Shown here piece after piece: positions 33,588-42,211 of a stretch of DNA of 64,000 nt. Each line of letters opens with the position of its first letter. Within the stretch, counting starts at the first letter, position 1. The position numbers were made by a program, and so were the translations under genes. The DNA lies in NCBI GenBank assembly GCA_036556825.1, contig DATBIR010000023.1:16795-80794 (forward strand). Direction: 5' to 3'. Source of the stretch: JAJKJG01 sp036556825 (GTDB taxonomy: Bacteria; Pseudomonadota; Alphaproteobacteria; Rhizobiales; Beijerinckiaceae). The notes under the pieces were generated by a model. It saw only the letters and a list, made by a program, of their open reading frames with translations, made no database searches and was not told the origin of the DNA.

Positions 33588-34585
33588 TGCGCGCCCCACG
33601 CGTTCCCTCCCCCGCTGACGAGGAGGGCAGGGACGGCGCTTCGCACGCCAACTCATCGCGGTCCGCGCCTGTATCTGCCCCTTCATCGCTGCCCCCCATG
33701 AGGGGAGCGCGCGTCGCGCTCGACTTCCCGCCGGAGATGCGCCGCGGCGACGCCCTTGCGGCGCTTCGGCAGGCATTCATCGCGGCCGGCATCGACACCC
33801 CGGGTCTCGACGCGCGCGTGCTCGTCTGCGCGGCGCTCGGCGTCGATACTGCCGAGATCGCCGCCCGGCCGGACGCGCCGATCGGCCCGGCCGCTGTCCG
33901 CCTCGCCGACTTCGCCCGGCGCCGTCTCGTTCGCGAGCCGGTCGGGCGCATCCTCGGGCGCCGCGAGTTCTGGGGGCTGAGTTTCGAGCTCGCTCCCGAG
34001 ACCCTGGAGCCGCGCCCTGACACCGAGACCGTGGTCGAGGCCGCCCTGCGGGCCATTCCGCACCCGCGTGGCGAGCTGCGCATCCTCGATCTCGGCACCG
34101 GCTCCGGGTGTCTTCTCGTCGCCCTGTTGCACGAGCTGCCGGACGCATTCGGCCTAGGCATTGACCGCGCCCCCGGGGCGCTCGCGACGGCACGGCGCAA
34201 TGCCGCGCGCAATGGGGTCGCAACGCGGGCCGGCTTCCTCGCCTCGGATTGGGGCGCAGCGCTGCGCGGCCGCTTCGACGTGATCGTCTCGAATCCGCCC
34301 TACATCGCCTCCGCCGAGCTCGCCGGCCTCCCCCCAGAGGTCCGCCAGCACGACCCCGTAGCCGCCCTTGACGGCGGCCACGACGGGCTCGCCGCCTATC
34401 GGGCCATCCTTGCGCAGGCTCGCGCGCTGCTGGCCCCGGGGGGTGCGCTGGTGGTGGAGATCGGCCTCGGCCAGGACAGGGAGGTTGTGGACTTGGCGAG
34501 GACGCACGGGCTGGCTGTGGACAGTGTGGCCAGGGACCTCTCGGGACACCCGCGGGCGATTGTGTTGAAGGGGCCACAATCTTGA
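33587..34585 (+). CDS. prmC: Release-factor glutamine N5-methyltransferase
   Basis: A 332-residue enzyme that methylates the Gln of the GGQ motif in release factors, increasing termination efficiency. The class I methyltransferase fold shows ILDLGTGSGCLLVAL and the substrate-Gln-binding NPPY at residues 236-239, then the EIGLGQ-type end. The ATG at 33587 overlaps the prfA stop (TGATG). Homology begins only around residue 40 (RRGDALAALRQAFI); the earlier residues are translated GC-rich repeat, so the true start may be a later Met near 33698. Confidence 0.95.
   Translation: MRAPRVPSPADEEGRDGASHANSSRSAPVSAPSSLPPMRGARVALDFPPEMRRGDALAALRQAFIAAGIDTPGLDARVLVCAALGVDTAEIAARPDAPIGPAAVRLADFARRRLVREPVGRILGRREFWGLSFELAPETLEPRPDTETVVEAALRAIPHPRGELRILDLGTGSGCLLVALLHELPDAFGLGIDRAPGALATARRNAARNGVATRAGFLASDWGAALRGRFDVIVSNPPYIASAELAGLPPEVRQHDPVAALDGGHDGLAAYRAILAQARALLAPGGALVVEIGLGQDREVVDLARTHGLAVDSVARDLSGHPRAIVLKGPQS
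33605..33627 (+). repeat. GC-rich hairpin in the 5' end of prmC
   Basis: CCCTCC (33605-33610) and GGAGGG (33622-33627) form a stem with an 11-base loop, within the segment that encodes the non-conserved N-terminus of PrmC. Its CCTCCCCCGC form resembles the elements before argJ and in metW. It may be a repeat insertion between prfA and prmC. Confidence 0.45.
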
Positions 34586-34587
34586 GA

Positions 34588-34611
34588 AAATGCCCTTGCG
34601 CAAGGGCATTT
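34588..34611 (+). terminator. Perfect palindrome after prmC, possible terminator
   Basis: AAATGCCCTTGC (34588-34599) is followed immediately by its reverse complement GCAAGGGCATTT (34600-34611), starting three bases after the prmC stop. It would form a strong hairpin with a four-base loop, but only three T residues end the stem. It probably ends the ptsP-prfA-prmC transcript. Confidence 0.55.
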
Positions 34612-34948
34612 GCCGTCCCACATGGGGGATCGGTCGAGAAATTGCTTGTTGCCAGCGGCCAAAGCCGCTAACTTGCTACAGGAGATCGTGAACGGTCCGG
34701 CAGATTCGGCTGGGTTCGAGGCATAGAAGCCCACCCGCCGCAGGACAGAACGATATCAGCCGCGCAATCGGGGCAGAAGACAGGTCCGGCGCGGTGACCA
34801 TGAACCCGACACTAAAGGACGACCTCGGACAATAAGCCCAGGTTGGACGCAGAGCGAGGATGTTCACGCGGATGGCGGTACGGCCCTGTCCGGCGGGGCC
34901 ATTCGCATCGTGTGACATCGACAGACAGCGAGGGTCGTAATCGTATCC
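34612..34948 (+). other. Leader region before the DUF4167 gene
   Basis: These 337 bases contain no gene that I can support. A possible promoter, TTGTTG (34646-34651) and TAACTT (34669-34674) with 17-base spacing, overlaps a small dyad (AGCGGC-CAAA-GCCGCT). If used, the transcript would have a leader of about 270 bases before the ATG at 34949. A further short stem GGCCC/GGGCC lies near 34885. No known riboswitch or small RNA is recognised. Confidence 0.35.
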
Positions 34949-35803
34949 ATGAGACCAGGACAGAACAGGCGCATGCGCGGCCGCAATCGCAACAAGGGAC
35001 CCAATCCCCTGACGCGGACCTACGAGTCGAACGGACCGGATGTTAAAATCCGGGGCACGGCCCAGCACATTGCCGACAAATACGCGCAGCTTGCGCGCGA
35101 CGCGCAGGCAAGCGGCGACCCGGTAGCGGCCGAGAACTATTTGCAGCACGCCGAGCATTATTATCGCATCATCGCTGCCGCGCAGGAGCAGTTCCGAGAC
35201 CAGTTCGGCGCGTTCCAGCGTCCCTTCGACGAGGACGGCGACGAGGACGCCGCTCCGGGCATGAACGGCCACGGCTATGCCCAGGGCGAGCGCTTCGCCG
35301 GCCCTCAGAGCGGCGACGACGCCGATCCCGGCATGCAGCCGCAGCCGTTCGAAGGCCGCGGCGGCAACGGCGAGCAGCGCCCGCGATTTAACCGCGGTGA
35401 CCGGCAGGAGCGGCGCGATCAGTTCGGCCGCCAGGACCGCGGCGAACGCCGTGACCGCTTTCCGCGCAACGAGCAGCCGCGCCAGGATTTCCAACGCGAC
35501 GAGCAACGGCAGGAGTTCAATCGCGAGGATCGCCGCCGCCGTGACGAGGGCGACGAGCAGGCCAACGGCCTGCCGGCGTTCCTGACCAATCCGGTGCGGC
35601 AGCAGCCGATCAGCCTCGACGAGGAGCAGAACGGCGAGCGCGCCGCGCCGGAGGTGGCCGCCGAGGAGGCCGGCGAGTCGAACGGTCGCTACGGCAGCCG
35701 TCCCCGCCGCCGCCGCCGCCGTTACGGCAACGGTCAGGGCGATGAGGGCGCGAACGAGACGGGCACCGATTTCGGCCCCGAGAATGCCGAGCCGTCCGAG
35801 TGA
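34949..35803 (+). CDS. DUF4167-domain protein
   Basis: A 284-residue protein with a conserved N-terminal DUF4167 domain (residues about 8-85: RMRGRNRNKGPNPLTRTYESNG split by variable positions, then KIRGTAQHIADKYAQLARDA and AENYLQHAEHYYRII) and a long, highly charged C-terminal part rich in Arg, Asp, Glu, Gln and Asn with RRDR/DRGERR-like repeats, likely disordered. The basic start and RG-rich tail suggest RNA or nucleic-acid contact, but this is inference. Its place after prfA-prmC is typical for alphaproteobacteria. A good terminator follows. Confidence 0.9.
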   Translation: MRPGQNRRMRGRNRNKGPNPLTRTYESNGPDVKIRGTAQHIADKYAQLARDAQASGDPVAAENYLQHAEHYYRIIAAAQEQFRDQFGAFQRPFDEDGDEDAAPGMNGHGYAQGERFAGPQSGDDADPGMQPQPFEGRGGNGEQRPRFNRGDRQERRDQFGRQDRGERRDRFPRNEQPRQDFQRDEQRQEFNREDRRRRDEGDEQANGLPAFLTNPVRQQPISLDEEQNGERAAPEVAAEEAGESNGRYGSRPRRRRRRYGNGQGDEGANETGTDFGPENAEPSE

Positions 35804-35823
35804 ACTGGGTTTCGCGACGCATG

Positions 35824-35850
35824 AAAGGGAGGGGTCGCCCTCCCTTTTTT
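35824..35850 (+). terminator. Intrinsic terminator after the DUF4167 gene
   Basis: AAAGGGAGGG (35824-35833) pairs with CCCTCCCTTT (35838-35847) around loop GTCG; the stem runs into a T-run ending at 35850. It stands 20 bases after the stop and between convergent genes, so it may also serve the opposite strand weakly. Confidence 0.9.
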
Positions 35851-35863
35851 GTTTGCGGCTTTG

Positions 35864-36658
35864 CTATGCGAGCGGGAGCGCCTGCTGCGCCTCCGGCGCA
35901 ACCTCCAGGCGTCCGCCCTCGGCAATGACGCCCCCGCGCAGCACCTCTGCGTAGATGCCGCAATCGATGTGGCCGAGGTGGCGCATCAACGTTCTTGGGA
36001 TTTCGAGGTCCCGGGCGCCGGTGCCAGGATCGACGTTTGTGGCTGCGCATCGCTCGATGCGCTTCGTCACCTTCAGCCGCAGTCCCGACGGGCTTGTGAG
36101 CACTTTGCCGACGAGATCGAGCTCGGCCCACGGCGCCAGCCCCTCCACATGGATGTTACCGCGAAAGCGCAGCGGATCGACCGGCGCGCCGGCCAGTTCC
36201 TCGAGCGCCTGCACGCTCGCCAGATTGATGATGGAGACGAAGCCCCTGCTCGAGTCGGTGAAGCGAAACCCGTCAGGCGCTGAAAGTATTTTAGGAGGGC
36301 CGCGCAGCTCGCGCGGCATGAAGCGCCTGAAGAAGGCCTCGATCGGGAGCCGCCCGGCCTCGCTCGACAACGCACCGCGCGCCACCTCCCGCCCACCATC
36401 CGCGATGCTGAGCTCGGTCGTTGCGTCGTCGTAGCGCGTCCTCAGCCGCGCCAGGGCCTCGTTGCGCATCAGCATCAGGAACTTGATCTTGGGCTGATGC
36501 CGCGGGGCCGCCGCATCGAAGCCGGACGGCCCGTTCTCGATCGCATAGAGCCGATCGGCGGGGAAACCGCCACCCTCGGCCAGGTCGGCCTGCGTGAGCC
36601 GTTCCGGCGAGAGGCCTTTGACGGGATAGCGATAGAGGGAGGCGACGCGCAGCTGCAT
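35864..36658 (-). CDS. MOSC-domain protein
   Basis: A 264-residue protein with an N-terminal beta-barrel MOSC_N region (LYRYPVKGLSPERL, residues about 6-19) and a C-terminal MOSC domain containing FRGNIHVEG and a conserved Cys in RIERCAATNVDP, the residue that in related proteins binds molybdenum-cofactor sulfur or substrate. Related proteins handle molybdenum-cofactor sulfuration or N-hydroxylated compounds; the exact substrate is unknown. The start at MQLRV (36658) is chosen over a codon 15 bases upstream as the better match to family N-termini. Confidence 0.88.
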   Translation of the reverse strand: MQLRVASLYRYPVKGLSPERLTQADLAEGGGFPADRLYAIENGPSGFDAAAPRHQPKIKFLMLMRNEALARLRTRYDDATTELSIADGGREVARGALSSEAGRLPIEAFFRRFMPRELRGPPKILSAPDGFRFTDSSRGFVSIINLASVQALEELAGAPVDPLRFRGNIHVEGLAPWAELDLVGKVLTSPSGLRLKVTKRIERCAATNVDPGTGARDLEIPRTLMRHLGHIDCGIYAEVLRGGVIAEGGRLEVAPEAQQALPLA

Positions 36659-36774
36659 GCGCGTCGATAGCACCGTCTTCGCGCCGGCGGGAATACTCTC
36701 TGAGCAGACGGGTTTTCCGCTTGCGCAGAAAGGGGGGAACCGGGGAAGTCCCGGATCCGCTCAGAGCGTGATTG

Positions 36775-37026
36775 TTACGTATCGCCGCTGCGGGCCACGC
36801 GCGAGCGCTTGAGCTGCGGCGTGAATCCGGCTTCGGCGCCGCGCATGGCGTCGCTCATGTGCGGATCGTTGGCCGGCCGCATGCCGTCATGTGGCGTGTG
36901 ATGCGGAGGAATCTTGGCGCCGGTTTCCGCCTCCTGCTTCATGGCCAGCGCCTTGTCCATGTTCCTCTGCAGTTCGGTGTTGCCGCCGCGGCTGAACAAG
37001 CCGCCCAATCGTGAAAAGAAACCCAT
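36775..37026 (-). CDS. Small hypothetical protein
   Basis: An 83-residue polar protein starting MGFFSRLGGLFSRGGN, with a His/Pro-rich middle (PPHHTPHDGM) and no signal peptide or known domain. GAGAGG lies about nine bases upstream of the ATG. It and the next gene are on the same strand and may be cotranscribed, with the 101-residue gene first. Function unknown. Confidence 0.6.
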   Translation of the reverse strand: MGFFSRLGGLFSRGGNTELQRNMDKALAMKQEAETGAKIPPHHTPHDGMRPANDPHMSDAMRGAEAGFTPQLKRSRVARSGDT

Positions 37027-37069
37027 CGCTGCCGCCTCTCAAAATCTGTTGGCTGTCGGACAACGCGTC

Positions 37070-37375
37070 TTAGCGACCCTGGTTCGCTACCGGCTTGCTG
37101 TCGTCTCGCCCGTCGCCGACCTGCTCGGCTTCGACGATCGATTGCGGGGAGCCCGAGCCACGCGCCGTCCGCGGCTTCACGCCGCCGGCTTCGAGGCCCT
37201 CATTAGTGCCGGACAGCGACCGGGCTTTGTTGCCATGCTCACCGAACGTCTCGGGCGTCACCGATGGCTGGCGCATGAACGGCGCCTCCATGGTGGCGGA
37301 GCCCATTTCTGCATTGCGGATCAGATCAGCCCGGGCCTTCTCGGCCTCGGAGCGCGGGTCATGCGTCTTGGCCAT
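37070..37375 (-). CDS. Small hypothetical protein
   Basis: A 101-residue hydrophilic protein, MAKTHDPRSEAEKARADLI at the start, Gly/Ser/Arg-rich afterwards and likely disordered. AAGGAG six bases before ATG 37375 supports this start rather than one 21 bases upstream. It lies divergent from clpB. No domain is recognised. Confidence 0.6.
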   Translation of the reverse strand: MAKTHDPRSEAEKARADLIRNAEMGSATMEAPFMRQPSVTPETFGEHGNKARSLSGTNEGLEAGGVKPRTARGSGSPQSIVEAEQVGDGRDDSKPVANQGR

Positions 37376-37575
37376 GCGCGTCTCCTTGTCTGACAAAGTT
37401 GGTGCCGCCCTTGCTGATCAATGCTGTCGAGCGCGCAATCGTTCCGGCATCCCCCTTTTGTTGCAATGTGGCCACACCTACATACGGAAAGCGCTGATGC
37501 TCATTTGAGATCGGTCAATCCGGAGGCGTGCGGATTCGGGCTAATGACGGTCCGCACGGCCCACAGAGGTGACGC

Positions 37576-40203
37576 ATGAAGATCGAACGTTATACCGAGA
37601 GGGCGCAGGGCTTTTTGCAGGCGGCGCAGGCCATCGCCATGCGCGAGGGTCACCCGCAATTCACCCCCGAACACGTCCTGAAGGCTCTGCTTGATGATCC
37701 CGAGGGGATGGCCGCCGGGCTGATCAGCCGCGCCGGCGGCGACGCCCGCCAGGCACGCCGTGACGTCGATGCCTGGATTGGCAAGCAGCCGAAGGTGTCG
37801 GGCGCGGCGGCGCAGCCGCAGGCGACCCGTGAATTGATGCGCCTGTTCGACACGGCCGAGAAGGCTGCCGACAAGGCCGGCGACTCCTTCGTGACCGTCG
37901 AGCGGCTGCTGCTCGCCCTCGCCATCGAGAAGGACAGCGAAGCCGGCAGGATTCTGGGGCGCGCTGGCGTCAACGCCGCAGCGCTCAACGAGGCAATCAA
38001 TGCCTTGCGCCAGGGCCGCAAGGCCGACAGCGCTTCGGCCGAGAACGCCTACGAAGCCCTGAAGAAATACGCGCGCGACCTCACCGAGGCGGCGCGCGAG
38101 GGCAAGCTCGATCCGGTGATCGGACGCGACGAGGAGATCCGCCGCACCATCCAGGTATTGTCGCGGCGCACCAAGAACAATCCGGTTCTGATCGGCGAAC
38201 CCGGCGTCGGCAAGACCGCGATCGTCGAAGGCCTTGCGTTGCGCATCGTCAACGGCGACGTGCCGGAGAGCCTCAAGGACAAGCGCCTCCTCGCCCTCGA
38301 CATGGGCGCCCTGATCGCCGGCGCCAAGTATCGTGGCGAATTCGAAGAGCGTCTCAAGGGCGTGCTGCAGGAGGTGATCGCCGCCGAAGGGGACATCATC
38401 CTATTTATCGACGAGATGCACACGCTGGTCGGAGCCGGAAAGGCGGACGGCGCCATGGACGCCTCCAACCTGCTCAAGCCGGCGCTGGCGCGCGGCGAGC
38501 TGCATTGCGTCGGCGCGACCACGCTCGATGAATACCGCAAGCATGTGGAGAAGGACGCGGCGCTGGCCCGACGTTTTCAGCCGGTCTTCGTCACCGAGCC
38601 GACCGTCGAGGACACGGTCTCGATCCTGCGCGGCCTCAAGGAGCGCTACGAGCAGCACCACGGCGTGCGCATCCAGGACTCGGCGATCGTCGCGGCGGCG
38701 ACGCTCTCGCACCGCTACATCAGCGACCGCTTCCTGCCCGACAAGGCCATCGACCTCGTCGACGAGGCGGCCTCGCGCCTGCGCATGCAGGTCGATTCGA
38801 AGCCTGAGGAACTCGACAATGTCGATCGCGAGATCGTGCGCATGAAGATCGAGGCCGAGGCGCTCAAGAAGGAGACCGATGCGGCATCGAAAGAGCGCCT
38901 GCAGCGGCTCGAGACGGAGCTCGCCGATCTTGAGCAGCGTTCGGCCGAAATCACGGCGCGCTGGCAGGCGGAGAAGAACAAGCTCGGCCGCGCGGCCGAG
39001 ATCAAGAAGAAGCTCGATGAGGCGCGCACGCAGCTTGCCAACGCACAGCGTTCAGGCGACTTCGCCAAGGCCGGCGAGTTCGCGTACGGCATTATCCCCG
39101 GACTGGAGAAGGAGCTGCGCGAGATCGAGGCCGCCGGCGACGGCAAGGCCGATGGCGCCCTGATGGAAGAAGCGGTGACGCCCGACCACGTCGCACAGGT
39201 GGTGTCGCGATGGACCGGCGTGCCCGTCGACAAGATGCTCGAAGGCGAACGCGAAAAGCTTCTCAAGATGGAAGACGATCTGGCACGGCGGGTGGTCGGC
39301 CAGCGCGAGGCCGTCGAGGCCGTGGCGACGGCGGTGCGCCGCGCCCGCGCCGGCCTGCAGGATCCAAACCGGCCAATCGGCTCGTTCATCTTCCTGGGTC
39401 CCACCGGCGTCGGCAAGACCGAGCTGACCAAGGCCCTTGCCGCGTTCCTGTTCGACGACGAGCAGGCGCTGATCCGCATCGACATGTCGGAATACATGGA
39501 GAAGCACTCGGTCGCGCGCCTGATTGGCGCGCCACCCGGCTATGTCGGCTATGAGGAAGGCGGGGCGCTGACGGAAGCGGTCCGACGCCGGCCTTATCAG
39601 GTAATCCTGTTCGACGAGATCGAGAAGGCGCACCATGACGTGTTCAACGTGCTGCTACAGGTGCTCGACGACGGACGTCTGACCGACGGCCAAGGCCGCA
39701 CCGTCGATTTTCGCAACACGCTGATCGTGATGACATCCAATCTCGGCGCCGAGTATCTGGTCAACCAGCCGGAAGGCCAGGATTCGGATGCGGTCCGGGA
39801 TGAAGTGATGGCCGTGGTGCGCAGCCATTTCCGGCCCGAGTTCCTCAACCGTGTCGACGAGATCATCCTGTTCCATCGCCTCAGGCGCGAGCAGATGACG
39901 GCCATCGTCGACATCCAGATGGCGCGCCTGCAGAAGCTCCTCGACGAGCGCAAGATCGTGTTGCGCCTGTCGCCGGAGGCACGCGGCTGGCTCGGAGAGA
40001 AGGGCTATGATCCGGCTTACGGGGCGCGCCCGCTCAAGCGCGTGATCCAGAAGCACGTCCAGGATCCGCTCGCCGAACTGATCCTGTCCGGCCACATCCG
40101 CGAGGGCGAAACCATTCCCGTCACGCTTGGGCCGGGGGGGCTGATGATCGGCGAGTTCTCGGCGGGCCAGGAGAAGCGCCCGGTGGGCGTCGCCCTTAAC
40201 TGA
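37576..40203 (+). CDS. clpB: ATP-dependent disaggregase ClpB
   Basis: An 875-residue AAA+ chaperone that, with DnaK, resolubilises aggregated proteins after heat stress. The N-domain covers residues about 1-145; AAA-1 has GEPGVGKT at 207-214; the ClpB-specific coiled-coil middle domain is present (about 400-520); AAA-2 has GPTGVGKT at 608-615. The MIDVD-type middle insertion separates it from ClpA/ClpC. AGAGGTGA precedes the ATG. A heat-shock sigma-32 promoter is expected; a possible CTTTTG ... CTACATA pair near 37458-37486 is too weak to annotate. Confidence 0.98.
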   Translation: MKIERYTERAQGFLQAAQAIAMREGHPQFTPEHVLKALLDDPEGMAAGLISRAGGDARQARRDVDAWIGKQPKVSGAAAQPQATRELMRLFDTAEKAADKAGDSFVTVERLLLALAIEKDSEAGRILGRAGVNAAALNEAINALRQGRKADSASAENAYEALKKYARDLTEAAREGKLDPVIGRDEEIRRTIQVLSRRTKNNPVLIGEPGVGKTAIVEGLALRIVNGDVPESLKDKRLLALDMGALIAGAKYRGEFEERLKGVLQEVIAAEGDIILFIDEMHTLVGAGKADGAMDASNLLKPALARGELHCVGATTLDEYRKHVEKDAALARRFQPVFVTEPTVEDTVSILRGLKERYEQHHGVRIQDSAIVAAATLSHRYISDRFLPDKAIDLVDEAASRLRMQVDSKPEELDNVDREIVRMKIEAEALKKETDAASKERLQRLETELADLEQRSAEITARWQAEKNKLGRAAEIKKKLDEARTQLANAQRSGDFAKAGEFAYGIIPGLEKELREIEAAGDGKADGALMEEAVTPDHVAQVVSRWTGVPVDKMLEGEREKLLKMEDDLARRVVGQREAVEAVATAVRRARAGLQDPNRPIGSFIFLGPTGVGKTELTKALAAFLFDDEQALIRIDMSEYMEKHSVARLIGAPPGYVGYEEGGALTEAVRRRPYQVILFDEIEKAHHDVFNVLLQVLDDGRLTDGQGRTVDFRNTLIVMTSNLGAEYLVNQPEGQDSDAVRDEVMAVVRSHFRPEFLNRVDEIILFHRLRREQMTAIVDIQMARLQKLLDERKIVLRLSPEARGWLGEKGYDPAYGARPLKRVIQKHVQDPLAELILSGHIREGETIPVTLGPGGLMIGEFSAGQEKRPVGVALN

Positions 40204-40364
40204 CCTGCAGAGCCGCCGGGATCGCCCCGGACGTGTCGCGACGCCACGCAGCGTCGGCATTGCTCCCGGGCCCACTCTCAAAGGAAGTGATGAGGCCGGA
40301 TATCATCTGTGCCATGGCGTGCAGTGCAGCGCCACGGCACAGATCGGCTGTCAGGAAACCAAGA

Positions 40365-40676
40365 TCAGCGCCGGACTTCCGTGCAGACGCGGTTGCCGGC
40401 AGCATCGGTCGTGCAGGTACGTTCCGTGACCGGCGGCGACGGCTGCTGCACGATGACGTGTTCCTCGACGCGCGGCCGCGACGCATTTTCGGCGGCGGCG
40501 CCGGTCGCGGCCCCGACACCTGCACCGACGACAGCTCCGACAGGGCCGCCGACGATGGCGCCCGCGACGCCCCCCGTGGCGGCCCCGGCGGCGGCGCCTT
40601 CACCCTGGGCTGTGGCGAACGTCGGCGCGGCTACTGCCATCGCCAGCGCTAGGCCAGCAAGAATGCTTCTGCGCAT
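40365..40676 (-). CDS. Small secreted glycine-zipper protein
   Basis: A 103-residue protein with a signal peptide (MRRSILAGLALAMAVAAPTFATA) and a Gly/Ala-zipper region (residues about 30-62, GAxxG spacing such as GAIVGGPVGAVVGAGVG) like those of small membrane-associating proteins, then a C-terminal region with two Cys (ERTCTTDAAGNRVC) that could form a disulfide. Function unknown. GAGAGGAG lies nine bases before the ATG. An EcfG-type stress promoter motif stands 32 bases upstream, so induction in the general stress response is likely. Confidence 0.8.
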   Translation of the reverse strand: MRRSILAGLALAMAVAAPTFATAQGEGAAAGAATGGVAGAIVGGPVGAVVGAGVGAATGAAAENASRPRVEEHVIVQQPSPPVTERTCTTDAAGNRVCTEVRR

Positions 40677-40707
40677 GACAAAAAACTCCTCTCTGTGATG
40701 AGTACGC

Positions 40708-40732
40708 AACGCCCGGAGCCGGCCGGAGTTCC
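40708..40732 (-). promoter_or_regulatory. EcfG-type (general stress response) promoter motif
   Basis: On the minus strand GGAAC (40732-40728) and CGTT (40711-40708) are separated by exactly 16 bases, matching the consensus GGAAC-N16/17-CGTT recognised by the alphaproteobacterial stress sigma factor EcfG. The CGTT lies 31 bases upstream of the glycine-zipper protein ATG, a normal promoter-to-start distance. Confidence 0.6.
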
Positions 40733-40905
40733 GCCCCCCGCGGCGACCCGGAAAGCCGTTGGGACGCAGCCGCTTGCATGGCGTCCCTTGCCCAGTGACA
40801 ACCGCCCAGACCCGCGCTTTCGCCCCTTCGCGCGTGCCGGCACCGAGTTGCCGGCTTGCGGCGCGAGCCGGTAGGATCAGGCGGTCAGAAAATGGGTGGG
40901 GGCCC

Positions 40906-41136
40906 ATGAACGACTCGACGCACGCACAGCCCGTGCACGCCGTCGAACGCGACAGCGCCGCCGAGCCGGCGGCTTTGCTGCAGCGCGTAGCGGCTGCCAT
41001 GCGGGAAATCGAAGAGGCCACGCAGGAGCGCAACAGCGAAGAGGTGCGCGCCGCGCGCGCTCAACTCGCAGCCCTGCACGGGGTCGCCCGCCTGCGCAAG
41101 GTGCTCGAAGCGACCTCGACGCCCGACGCCGCCTGA
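40906..41136 (+). CDS. Small hypothetical protein
   Basis: A 76-residue acidic/Ala-rich, probably helical protein (LLQRVAAAMREIEEATQERN section) with no signal peptide or known domain. GGGTGGGGG precedes the ATG closely. It is divergent from the glycine-zipper gene. The helical amphipathic pattern argues for real coding, but no homologue is recognised. Confidence 0.5.
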   Translation: MNDSTHAQPVHAVERDSAAEPAALLQRVAAAMREIEEATQERNSEEVRAARAQLAALHGVARLRKVLEATSTPDAA

Positions 41137-41305
41137 TCTCATCCGACGTAATACATTCCAACGTTCTGCCGCGAACGCTCGCCGAAGCGTCTGATCGGAC
41201 AAGGAACTCCGTCCAGAGGACCGGACCGCTCATGTGCGCTGGCGCACATCAACTCGGCCGTTTGTCCCCGAATGTCCGCGCGGGTTGGGCAATTTGGAGG
41301 ACGCG

Positions 41306-41524
41306 ATGTTTGTTTGGCGATTTTGGAGCCGTGCCGCCAAGAACGGTGCCAGATCGGAAGCAAGCCAGGGAGCAAGTGGCGAATTAGCGCGCTGTGCGGC
41401 CCGCACCGGAGCGACTTCCTCGACAGAAGAAGTCAGCTGCACCGGCGCGCAGATCCGCCGTCCCGGGCAGGACAACCGAGCCAGTCTCTCGGCCACTTAC
41501 GTCTATGTCGATAATTTCCGCTGA
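41306..41524 (+). CDS. Small hypothetical protein
   Basis: A 72-residue frame, MFVWRFWSRAAKNG at the start, Ser/Thr/Ala-rich after. The main support is a strong GGAGG five bases before the ATG. No domain or signal peptide is visible. It could be a chance frame; another frame overlaps the same bases without a ribosome-binding site. Confidence 0.35.
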   Translation: MFVWRFWSRAAKNGARSEASQGASGELARCAARTGATSSTEEVSCTGAQIRRPGQDNRASLSATYVYVDNFR

Positions 41525-41655
41525 TCGGCTGAGACCAGATCGTTACGGCGCAGCGCCGGAGCGGGCCTTAGACCGTCCGCAATCCCCAACAAAACCGGCG
41601 CCGTCTCCGCGGAAGGGACGGCACCGTTATGTTAACCAACCTCGCCGGGGCCTGC

Positions 41656-41967
41656 CTATGCGGCGTCACGCTCTATGGCGCGGTATACGAAACGTGCGAG
41701 GCTCACCGGCAGGCCGGTCGCCGACGCTTCCACGGCGGGCTCATGCTGGCTGCGTTCGGGCGCCGGCGGAAGCGGCATCCAATGGGTGATCAGCGGTGCG
41801 TCGTCCTGCCCCAGCGCGGCTGGGCATTGCATGCGTGGAAACCAGGCGCTGAACTCGGCTCGAAAGTTCGCGACGATGACGCCCCAACGCTGCGAGAAAA
41901 CCAGGATGTCCTGATCGCAAGGCGCCGTCGTGATCGGCTGCCAATGCGCCGAAAGAGCGTTAACCAT
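41656..41967 (-). CDS. Small DUF551-like protein
   Basis: A 103-residue protein with HWQPITTAP-CDQDILVF near the N-terminus and ITHWMPLPPAP near residue 60, the two ends of the DUF551 pattern often found in phage and mobile-element proteins. Function unknown. GGAGG six bases before ATG 41967 supports the start. No other phage gene is nearby, so it may be a lone remnant or a domesticated gene. A plus-strand frame over the same bases lacks such support. Confidence 0.6.
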   Translation of the reverse strand: MVNALSAHWQPITTAPCDQDILVFSQRWGVIVANFRAEFSAWFPRMQCPAALGQDDAPLITHWMPLPPAPERSQHEPAVEASATGLPVSLARFVYRAIERDAA

Positions 41968-42211
41968 CGGGTCCTCCGATCATCGCCAGCCGGACTGGGT
42001 GCGTGATTCCCCGGTCCTTTGATCCAGCCTGTCGCTCGCGTAGCAACGGTCTGTTTCCGCGGGATGACGTCGTTTGTTTCTCGCGTGTTTCTCCACGGCA
42101 TCCGTTCTGTGCGGTCAAGATGAAACCACCTGTGGCGACGGGCGTTTCGGCGGACAGCGTTAAGACGCGGCGCCGTCGGCGCCCCGGCGCATTTGATCAG
42201 GAGATCTTGCG

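Noticed and set aside
34680..34740. GGGTTCGAGGC stretch resembling a tRNA T-arm
   Set aside because: No acceptor stem, D-arm or anticodon arm can be placed around it. No tRNA was found anywhere in the window.
36914..37393. Plus-strand 159-codon frame over two small minus-strand genes
   Set aside because: It spans the gap between two minus-strand frames that each have a ribosome-binding site; its product shows no protein-like pattern.
37455..37490. Possible heat-shock sigma-32 promoter before clpB
   Set aside because: CTTTTG and CTACATA have plausible spacing but match the alphaproteobacterial consensus poorly; left out as a feature.
41629..42006. Plus-strand 125-codon frame over the DUF551-like gene
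   Set aside because: It has no recognisable motif, while the minus-strand frame has a strong ribosome-binding site and the DUF551 pattern.
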